This document shows positions 53,401 to 62,597 of a stretch of DNA of 64,000 bases, one piece after another. This DNA is from Lolium rigidum (Eukaryota; Streptophyta; Magnoliopsida; Poales; Poaceae). Location: contig NC_061510.1 of NCBI RefSeq assembly GCF_022539505.1, positions 31,955,047 through 32,019,046 of the forward strand, in the 5' to 3' direction. Below the pieces are notes generated by a model, which had not been told where the DNA came from, made no database searches, and saw only the letters and a program-made list of their open reading frames with translations. Each line of letters begins with the position of its first letter. Within the stretch, counting starts at the first letter, position 1. The position numbers were made by a program, and so were the translations under genes.

Positions 53401-54934
53401 TTAGAGACAATATCTTTCATATACTTTGAATAAGGAGGCAATTTAATAGCATCACTCAAAGGGATTTGCAAAAATAAAGGTTTCATCCAATCACAAAATT
53501 TATTATAATGTTCCTCCTCCTTTGATTTCAGTTTCTTAGCAGGAAAAGGCATTTGCTTTTGAACCCAAGATTCTCTTTCATTACCATGTTTCTTTGTAAT
53601 AAAGTCTTCTTTAGTGTACTTCTTATTTTTAGCATGCTTTTCAGGTTCTTTTTCAATTTCATCTTTATCAGGAGTATCATTATTATCATTATCTTCATGT
53701 TCATTACCACTTTCAGTTTCAGCATCAGAAATAGAAATACTATTAGGATCATTAACAGGTTGAGAGGATTCTACAACGGTTTTATGTTTCTTCTTCTTTT
53801 TCTTAGAAGGACTACTAGTTTCTTTAGTTCGTTGAGAATCTTGTTCAACTCTTTTGGGGTGCCCTTCAGGATATACAGGATCCTGGGTAGAAACACCGCC
53901 TCTAGTTGTTACTTCATAAGCATGTTTTTCTTCATGAGTATTTTTTAACAAGTCATTTTGCACTTTAGTAAGTTGATCAATTTGAGTTTGAATCATATTA
54001 AAATGTTTAACAAGCATCTTAACATCATTGGAGGTTCTCTCCACAATATCATGCAATTTACTAATAGCTTGAGAATTTTCCATTAGATGATTCTCTACTC
54101 TCATATTAAAATTATTTTGCTTAACAATATAATTATCAAATTCATCTAAACATTGATCAGGAGGTTTTGAATAAGGGATATCTCCTCTATCAAAGCGTTG
54201 AAGGGAATGTACCTCAATTGTGGATGAAGGGGGAATTATCTTACATAGGTCTTCTATAGGAGGTAAATTCTTCACATCTTCGTATTTAATACCTTTCTCC
54301 ATAAGAGATTTCTTGGCTTCCCTCATATCTTCATCATTTAATTCAATCGTACCCCTCTTCTTCAATATTGGTGTCGGGGTTGGTTCAGGTGTAGACCAAT
54401 CATCATGATTTTTGCTTATCTTAGCCAATAATTCTTCAGCTTCGTCCGGACTTCTTTTCCTGAAAACACAATCAGCACAACTATCCAGGTATGCCCTAGA
54501 CTCAATGGTTAGTCCACTATAAAATATATCAAGTAAATCATGCTTTTCCAAATCATGTCCAGGCCGAGCTCTAATAAGAGAGCAAAATCTTGCCCAAGCT
54601 TCAGGCAATTTCTCTCCATCTTCTTGATCAAAACTATAAATTTTCTGCAGAGCAATATGTTGAGCACTTGCGGGAAAATATTTTCGAAAGAAAACATCAA
54701 GCAAACAACCTGGACTATCAATAGAATCAGGAGGCAAATTATTATTCCAAATCTTAGCATCATCCTTTAATGAGAAAGGGAAAATCTTAGTAACAAAATA
54801 AGTACGCATCTTAACATCATCAGAAAACAAGCTACTTAAAGTAGAAAGCTCATTCATGTGCTCTACAGCACTCTCTTTTTCAGTACCACAAAAAGGTGTT
54901 TTTTCAACAATAGATATAGGGATTTCTATTTTCG
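53253..54934 (-). pseudogene. Gag of the second Athila-like element, 5' truncated
   Basis: Open for 534 codons from an in-frame ATG at 54857 and still open upstream to the break near 54934, so the true N-terminus is missing. Contains KIFPFSLKDDAKIWNNNLP, WARFCSLIRARPGHDLEKHDLLDIFYSGL (Gypsy gag), a Lys/Glu-rich middle with Ser/Pro and polylysine, and ends next to the protease. Confidence 0.85.
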
Positions 54935-55307
54935 TGCCCTCGGCTCCTTAGTTGTACTCAGTTTTCCCCAGATCCTTAGTTTTTCCTCAGTTTTCCCCCC
55001 CTTGTCTATAACCCGCAGAAAGAGCTCGGACGGAAGGAATCCCGTTTAGTTGACGTTGGTTGGTGCTGGCAAGTGGGGCCGCTGTTGGTGCCCCGCAGTG
55101 GACACGTCTCCACTTATCCAGATCATCGTGGGACCCACAACTTGTCCACGTTAGCGCGCCGGACCCACAGCTTACCCAGGTGACCGTTGCAAAATGGGAT
55201 CCCGAGCTAGCCCCGTGCCCGTGCCCGTGCCATTGCTTCCCCTTTCTTTCTCCGCGCCCCATTGTTCTTCTTCTCCGCCGCCGCAGCCCTTCTCCGACAC
55301 GCGGGTG

Positions 55308-55914
55308 ATGTCTAGTTTCTCTTCGACCTCCCGTTCTTCATGGCCGCAGTATGGACCCGTGCCTTTGACAAGATGCCCGACTGCCCACGCCAGGAGCCTG
55401 CGAAGCGGTCGATCCGTAAGACGGACGAGAACGGCAACCGTGGACGTGAGTTCGTTGCATGCGAGAGCTTGCCATATAGAGAGGGGGATAAGGTTAGATC
55501 TCGCTCCAATTTCTCTGTTTTCTCTCGATTTTCTTGTTATTCCCTCGAATTTGGGATTTAGGGTTCACGTTGTTGTTTTCAGATCTTGAAGAAATGCAGG
55601 CATTTCGAGTGGATCGATGTGTACGTTCGGAGGCTTCGGTTGCGGGAATCAATTGGCGCTATTGGGGGCGCAATTTGGGAGGGGGGACTTGCTGTAGAGA
55701 ATGCGGCGGAGAGAGGAGCCGTTCCGATTAGGGACCTTCCGATTATGCCTAATGCTCCCAATGCGAACCGGTGGAAGTGAAGGGAGAACTGAAGAAAATG
55801 AACAAGCAGTTAAGGCAGCTGATCGAGTTGAAGAAGCAAGCTAATATGATGGCTGGTTGTTTTTTTTGTTGTATAATTACGATCGGATTCTTATCATTGC
55901 TCACTGTGCGCTAG
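55308..55914 (+). pseudogene. GRF zinc-finger protein with C-terminal hydrophobic tail, frameshifted
   Basis: Exon 1 55308-55492, intron to 55582, exon 2 55583-55914. Visible parts: Ser-rich start, DCPRQEPAKR and NGNRGREFVACES (GRF-type finger: first CxxC, conserved GREF, third Cys), then after the intron KKCRHFEWIDVYV (last Cys and FEW). The C-terminus is a short coiled segment (ELKKMNKQLRQLIELKKQ) and a hydrophobic tail (FFCCIITIGFLSLL). Two single-base losses, one near 55375 just before the finger and one near 55770 before the coil, break the frame. Such GRF-finger genes are numerous in wheat relatives; GRF fingers often bind single-stranded nucleic acid. Function here unknown. Confidence 0.75.
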
Positions 55915-56017
55915 AAGTTGTTACAAGGGATACCTTGTTACAAATCCATTATTCAGTTACATGTACTTGTAGTTGTTTTCAAAGTTAGTGTGTGCATTCA
56001 CCGAAATTACCAACTAT

Positions 56018-56822
56018 ATTCCCTAAAAGAAAAGGAAAGCTAAAGATAGTTGATAATTGTTAGAGGGGTGACAAATAATGCAATCGCCGAAATCAGCAAA
56101 AATGTATGCCTCATGTTTATAACAAAATTATACCACTTTTAGGCCGTTTCAAAATACCAATACTATATCCCAAACTATATTCCCTGAAAGAAAAGGAAAG
56201 CTAAAGATAGTTGATAATTGTTAGAGGGGTGACAAATAATGCAATCCCCGAAATCCGCAAATATGTATGCCTCATGTTTATACCAAAATTATACCACTTT
56301 TAGGCCTTTCCAAAATACCAATACCATATCCCAAACTATATTCCCTAAAAGAAAAGGACAGCTAAAGATAGTTGATAATTGTTAGAGGGGTGACAAATAA
56401 TGCAATCGCCGAAATCCGCAAAAATGTATGCCTCATGTTTATAACAAAATTATACCAATTTTAGGCCGTTTCAAAATACCAATACTATATCCCAAACTAT
56501 ATTCCCTAAAAGAAAAGGAAAGCTAAAGATAGTTGATAATTGTTAGAGGGGTGACAAATAATGCAATCCCCGAAATCCGCAAATATGTATGCCTCATGTT
56601 TATACCAAAATTATACCACTTTTAGGCCTTTCCAAAATACCAATACCATATCCCAAACTATATTCCCTAAAAGAAAAGGACAGCTAAAGATAGTTGATAA
56701 TTGTTAGAGGGGTGACAAATAATGCAATCGCCGAAATCAGCAAAAATGTATGCCTCATGTTTATAACAAAATTATACCACTTTTAGGCCGTTTCAAAATA
56801 CCAATACTATATCCCAAACTAT
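56018..56822. repeat. 161-bp satellite, five copies in a dimeric pattern
   Basis: Units start at 56018, 56179, 56340, 56501 and 56662, each exactly 161 bp. Units 1, 3 and 5 share variants (TTTATAACAAA, GGCCGTTTC) that differ from those of units 2 and 4 (TTTATACCAAA, GGCCTTTCC), so the higher-order period is 322 bp. Confidence 0.93.
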
Positions 56823-56846
56823 ATTCCTCATGTTTATTCTCCACCG

Positions 56847-56899
56847 ACAGAGAGAGAGAGAGAGATGGGTGGCCACGAAGAGAGAGAGAGAGAGAGAGG
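56847..56899. repeat. (GA)n microsatellite, two tracts
   Basis: AG tracts at about 56848-56865 and 56879-56899, each followed by a TGCCACGAAGAGA-like sequence, so the tract with its flank is itself duplicated. Confidence 0.85.
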
Positions 56900-58708
56900 T
56901 TGCCACGAAGAGACGGATAGGGGTATACTCGCCTGCTAGGATCGGTGGATCAACGGTTCGTGGAGTCGATCCGTGTGACAACGGCTCAACCAATCGGGAT
57001 AAGTTTGGGCTTCTCGTAGCATTTGTGACGGTACTTGAGGGCAAAGCTGAGTAGTACTAAGAATCCAAGGGCACATAAATAGTAAATAGACTAAGGGATT
57101 CAAACAAAAGAATTACAAAATGAAAAATGTGTGTTTTGTACAATATAATTCATATTGGGCTACATCAAATTATTTGCAATTCAAATATACATGAGTGTGA
57201 CAATTATGGCATCATTTAGACAAACTATGTTTTGGGAAAGATGTTTTGCAAAGGGGTTTGGGTGGAAAACCATGCATCTTCATAGCTACACTAGTGATTC
57301 CGAGAAGTGGCAATTTGTGGTAAAACTTGATTTATATATGTTTGTTAAGGTTTTCTAGGTGGCAGAGTTGCGTAGGAAGACTCCATGAGTAGTTGCCACT
57401 ATGTTTTTATTTTTTTGGATTTTTTTGCGCATGAAATGACTCAATTAGCTATGTTAATCTCATTTGTTGACTCTCCGTTGACCAGCTACTTGAGGGTAAA
57501 ACTGAGTATATTGCACTTGCCGGTCTAAGTCCTCGAGGGGAAAACTGAGTACAGATAAAATTTCTGTATAAGGCCTGAGGTTATAACTGAGTACACCAAA
57601 CGTCCCAGGGTTAGACTCGTGTAGCGGTGCACGCTGCAGCCGTGCATAGCGGACGCGTGTTGCGGTACACGCCACCTGTGGTGACCCTGCATACCACTGC
57701 ATGTTGTAGTATGCCAGTCGTTGATATAACATTCACGAAGTACCATTCCGCAAATATTACATCCCTCAGAGTAGTACAACAGAACATAGCAGGGTCCATA
57801 ACTCATTCATACATTATTACAAACCAAATGTACATGTCATCTTGGAGCTCCTCCCGGGTCCAAAGAGGTTTACTCCCGGGTTCGAGGTGAACCCAACTTA
57901 GCTTACAATATAAGAGTTTCACTAGACTTAACATTTATTCTCTCGAGCAGCTAAGTATTAAGAGTTCGCGCTGCTCGGTTTCTACTACTAATACTGGATA
58001 CTTCTAGGCTTGGTCTCCTCCGGAAGCCTCCCCGGTTCCGTAGACTATGAGGTAGTCTACACCTTCAATACCTCCAGAGAGGTCTGGTTCTTCATAGCCG
58101 ATGAAGTCGGCTCCTTCAGGGTTGTTGTTGTCCTCCTCCAGATGATTCAGACAGTCTAAGCAGGGGATTTAAGAGTGGTATGAGTACGAGCGTACTCAAC
58201 AAGTTCATATTAGGAAAGAGGTGTTTAATGCTCTAACTACGGTACCGGACCGAAAGTCCGATACCATGCAAGTTTTGATAACCATTTCTTCAAAAGGTTG
58301 TTTTTATTCGGAAGAACTATGTCCGTCGGCCTTCACCGGTTTACTAGAACTTCATGGAGTTCCTTTCCGGCAGCGTTCGCAGCTTCCAAATCCCGGAACA
58401 AGGAGTGATCTGGTCACGATTCGTTACACTCTGCAGAGGTGTGTTTCTTTACCCATAAGAGATCTTAACCTTGGTGCCAACCGGGCAGCTTTCCCGTCCA
58501 CACTTCCTTTGGTGTGAGGCCCGGTATAAGGTCCTAGTCAATCATGTTCCTCCGCTACCTCGAACACCCACCCTTTGTTGCATACCCCGACCCTGGGTCC
58601 TCGTCGGTCCCATTATTCCCACTCACGGGTGGACCCCGACCACGACGACAGTTTGGGATCGAACCAAACTCCTTCGCCGGTAGCCGCAACCCATCATAGA
58701 CCGCAATA

Positions 58709-58848
58709 CCGTGGGGACTTAGGACTCCCCAGCCTCACCATCTTGCTCTGCGAGGCGACAAGTGTACTACGGACTATGCCGTGGGGACTTAGGACTCCCC
58801 AGCCTCACCAGCTTGCCCCCTCGGATCACAAGTGTACTACGGTAAAGC
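58709..58848. repeat. 70-bp tandem duplication inside the long LTR
   Basis: Two units, 58709-58778 and 58779-58848, each opening CCGTGGGGACTTAGGACTCC and differing at several sites in the second half. Confidence 0.85.
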
Positions 58849-59699
58849 GCGTCCGTTGATGAACGAGAGGTGGAAACACTTTTGACTACTCCGTCCCACT
58901 CCAGATCTTATGGTTAACACGGGTATTACGAGCACAAGAATCACTCGGACGACATTTGTTGTTTAATCCTAGGTGGATATAAACCCTTGCAATGGAACCT
59001 CCACCATATCAACACAATCCATGGTTCCATTGCCCACCACATAGTCATATTCATAGTTATGAAAATAGTGGTTTTGTCTTTTTTATGCAATAGTGATAAA
59101 CATAGTACTTTGCAAGTAATTTGGTAAAAATACTCAAATGACATGAGCAAGCGATGAACTTGCCTGAATACTGCAAAGTGTTGCAGTTGGATGGTGTGGA
59201 CTGACCCTTGTCCTCTTGTTCTGAAAAATAGCATCATTGTCCGATAAGGGCAATGGTTAAAGAAGCAATTATGCATGATTCCAGTTTTAGGGTTTGTTCC
59301 CCCTTCCCGGTGTTTATTATGTTTAGGTAGAAGGTTATACTAAGAATAATTTGGGAATACTTGTTTAGGAAAAGTATAACCTTGAAATGTTGTCAAGGTG
59401 TTTTTAAAGTCCAAATTTATTAATGGACTTAATTTTTATTATAGAAAATAATATGTGTGATTAAATTGATTAATTAAATCATCATATTAAGATTTATTCT
59501 TGATTATCTTCAAAAATTCTCTTTTATATTTTATTTAGATAGGAAATTTTATGCTGATCAATTATCATATTTTTAATTATTTTTTTAGAGCTAGGAAACA
59601 TTTATTGTGCATTTTCAAAGTTTCTGCATTTATAAATGATTGTGAAATGGCAAAAATGCCCCTGGGCCTACCTGTCGGTGTAACCCAGTGGGGTTAGGT

Positions 59700-62260
59700 C
59701 GACCGACCCACCGGTCCGGCTCGACCAGCCTCACTCTCTCTCTCTCTCTCTCGCACGCGTGCTCGAACCCTAACCCTAATTCCCCTCCGGCGATCCGCGT
59801 CGCCACCGCCGTCGCCGCTCGATTCCGGCGAGCTCCGCCGAGCCGGCCCCCGCCATGATACGTAAACGACGCGCCTCACGACGGCGGTTCTCTTCATCCG
59901 CGTCGATCTGGAGCGGTGTTGCTCCAGCTCGACTACGACCTCCCTGGCGGCGGCTAGGGTTACGGGATCGTGGGGATCCCGCTGCTCACTCGGGCTCCGA
60001 GCGGCGTGACGCCGCCGTGGGCCTCGCCACGGTGGTGTGGGGCGTTACGGCGCTGGTCGGCGCATGGCCCGGCCCGGCCAGGTGCTACCGAGCACTCGGC
60101 GCGCGCCGCCGTGGCCGCCATGGCCGCATCTGCTCGTCTGCTCCCCCAGGTATGTGCGCCACCTCCTGCTCTCTCTTCTTCCTCTCTCAGCAACCTTAGC
60201 TGATGTGCTCCTCCCAATTGGAGGGTCTGCCGTGTTGTTGCTGCTGCTCTGTTGTGCCTGGCTTGCTGTGTGGCGTGTACTGCTGCTGCTAGAGCTACTG
60301 CTATGATTCCTAGCTACGGTGCTGCTCTATTCTGTCTAATAGCTGAGCTTAAATCTTGTTATCATGATTGTGCACAGTTCTGTGCATGTTTCCGAGCCAT
60401 ATGCTTACTGAATCTTGCATATCTGGCTTGGAACCTTCTCTGTGCCTCTGTTCTATATATTGTTCTGGCTAGAAATTCATGTGTATTCAATTTGACTGCC
60501 CTGGCTTGGTTACCAAGTGTAATCCTTGCAATTTGCAAATTCCGGGCACTGATATGCCTTCCTGTGTGCTCTAATTCATGGAGATGCTCCACTGAGCATA
60601 GCTGTGCCTGAACTGCTCTATCCCTTGATGAACTGCTACTGGATACTTTGATACCTTGCTTATTTGATTATCTGTGATGTATTTGTTCATGTCCTGTGGC
60701 TGATTTAATTGTCTGGTTCATGTGTTGATGCTATGCTTGGCTGTGGTGGTCTATGGCTCACTGTTGCCCACTCTGTGCTGTGTGTATATCTCACAGGCTT
60801 AACCTGGTGTGTATTGTTGTTGGCTTAAGCAACTGCTGTTGCCTGCACTGATCCATTGGATCACTGCAAAACCCAGGTGCTTTGATTTATTTGCTTTGTT
60901 CACTTATCTGTGTTGCCTAAATTTTTCTGAAGTGGATAAGTGATGTGAGCTCGCTCTGCGAGTGGTGATCATCTAACTAATTGTGTTAGGGCTAGATGGA
61001 TGCCAACACTTTGTTGTGTACCCTAGCCCTCAACTGAATCCAAATGGATAGTGATGTGTGGTTCTTGTGCTGGCTGTAGGTTGAGGTAGTCCTAGCAGCA
61101 CTGTGAGGCTGCCAAGGATAGCTCCCTTCTCCTGTGGCTTTCTGTGATGGATAGATGCTTTCTGGCTGATCATGTTTGACTGCCAGAAACCCTTTGATGT
61201 TGACAAACTAGTAGAAATTGGTATTTCTACCATTCTGATGGTGTAGCTAGGTCGTTAGGTGCTTGGTGAGTGGTTTAGACTAGCTATGGTTTCATTCTTG
61301 GCTGGATTCCTCTAGTTATGCATAGATTGTCATAACCGTTGTTCCCATAGGATGTTTACCTAGTGGTCTTACCCATCTATGCTTACACCAAATGGCCTGG
61401 TAGCCAGATGATGATACACACAGGGTATTCTACCCTTCTGTGCTTCTGTGTTGCATTGTATGCTTAATTATGAGCAAGATATGATCTTGCTCAGGCTTTT
61501 GTGTGGTATACCTCACTCCAGCTCCTAGATGGTTGGTGGTGTAGAGGATTTCTTCGGGTTGCCCTTGTGAATGATTTACTTGCCCTGCTCCTCCCGGTGA
61601 TCTTGTTTTGATTCTATGGTGAGATTGAGCAAATGGAACAAGACCTGGCTGTTCCCCTTGTTCAAGCTGTTCTTTGTGTTCTTGGTAACTTACCCCTTCA
61701 GCCGTCGATGGATGAGCAAATGACTAGGGTTTGAGCACTGAAAAGGTTTTATATGTTGCTGCTATGCTCTCCCTGGTCGACAGCTTGGCTCTGGTCACTT
61801 TGGTGACTCACTGATGCTGTGTGTGTGAGTTGTGCCACATGCACAAGCAAAGCCTGGTGTTGAGCATGCACACCTGATGTGTGTGCTGCTTGTGTGTCTG
61901 TGTGAACCAAATCCTGTGAACTTGGCTCAGGAGAGGATCAGCTCGGCAGCCTGATCTTATCCCCTACTACCATTCTTTTATTTAACCTGCCAAGTGGCTT
62001 TGCCACTTGGCATAATTTGTTCTCTTTTGTGATTTTGTGCAGGGATCAACCATGGATCAAATGGACATGAAGATTAACAAATGAAGGATCCCATTGTAGT
62101 TTAGGATTTATTTTCATTACTTGTAATTTTCTTTATCTTTTATTATTCAAGCAATTCTTGTATTTTGTTGTAATATTCATTTATTTATTTGTGAATATTG
62201 TAATAACAATGTAATTTGTGTGTTGATCAATAAAGCTCAAGGTTTCTCTAATGAGCCTTA
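59700..62260 (+). ncRNA. Gene-like antisense structure inside the long LTR
   Basis: On the plus strand: a CT microsatellite (59730-59752), a telo-box-like AACCCTAACCCTAA (59765-59778), a CpG-rich first-exon-like block to about 60149 ending CCCCCAG|GTATGTGC, about 1.9 kb of T/G-rich intron-like DNA, an acceptor TTTTGTGCAG (62032-62041), and a short exon with AATAAA at about 62231. No convincing protein: frames in the block are GC-driven. Read as a possible antisense transcript; no expression evidence. Confidence 0.3.
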
Positions 62261-62597
62261 TTATTTATTATTTGTATTATTTATTATTGATTATATACTT
62301 AATGATTTTCCTCAATTGAATTATTTAGGATAATTATTTAATGTTTGAATCTTAAATTCAAATTCAATCTTGGTTTGAATTCAACCATGTCCTATTAATT
62401 AGAATTCAATCATGCAAACTCTCCCCTCACTTCTCAAAACCCTAACTAGTGAAAAGAGATGCAAGTTTGTCGCACTCTCGAAACCCTAACCCTGTAAGGT
62501 GTCGAGAGAGAAACTTGTCCCCCTTCGATGCAGTTTTTGTTTAAAAGCGCGAAATTTCCCCAGAAATTACAATGCAATGCACATCCCTTTCTAAAAT

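Larger units (their letters stand above)
47105..54934 (-). mobile_element. Truncated Athila-like Gypsy element with extra ORF
   Basis: Minus orientation, from the 3' LTR (47105-48503) through a non-coding part, an ATHILA-ORF1-like gene (51988-50870), the protease and gag to about 54934, where homology stops inside the gag 5' end. The 5' LTR is missing. No RT, RNase H or integrase was found between protease and ORF1-like gene, so it lacked pol before truncation. A GC-rich patch (52370-52480) resembles one in its LTR (48190-48260). Confidence 0.82.
54935..57600. mobile_element. Segment with subterminal inverted repeats, GRF pseudogene and satellite
   Basis: Abuts truncated gag on the left. The 17-bp sequence TGTACTCAGTTTTCCCC occurs at 54953-54969 and inverted at 57537-57553. 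Further partial copies of the same motif (CTCAGTTTTCCC, AAACTGAGTA) crowd both ends. Between them lie a broken GRF zinc-finger gene (55308-55914), five 161-bp tandem repeats (56018-56822) and a GA microsatellite. No transposase and no clear target-site duplication. The layout suggests a non-autonomous DNA transposon; the right boundary is uncertain. Confidence 0.55.

Noticed and set aside
53528..53948. Short hydrophobic ORFs on both strands
   Set aside because: Shadows of the Lys/Glu-rich gag segment; their complementary codons read as Phe/Leu/Ile.
59855..60217. Protein-coding genes in the CpG-rich block of the long LTR
   Set aside because: Several overlapping frames on both strands, all Arg/Ala-rich as expected from composition; kept only as a possible non-coding transcript.
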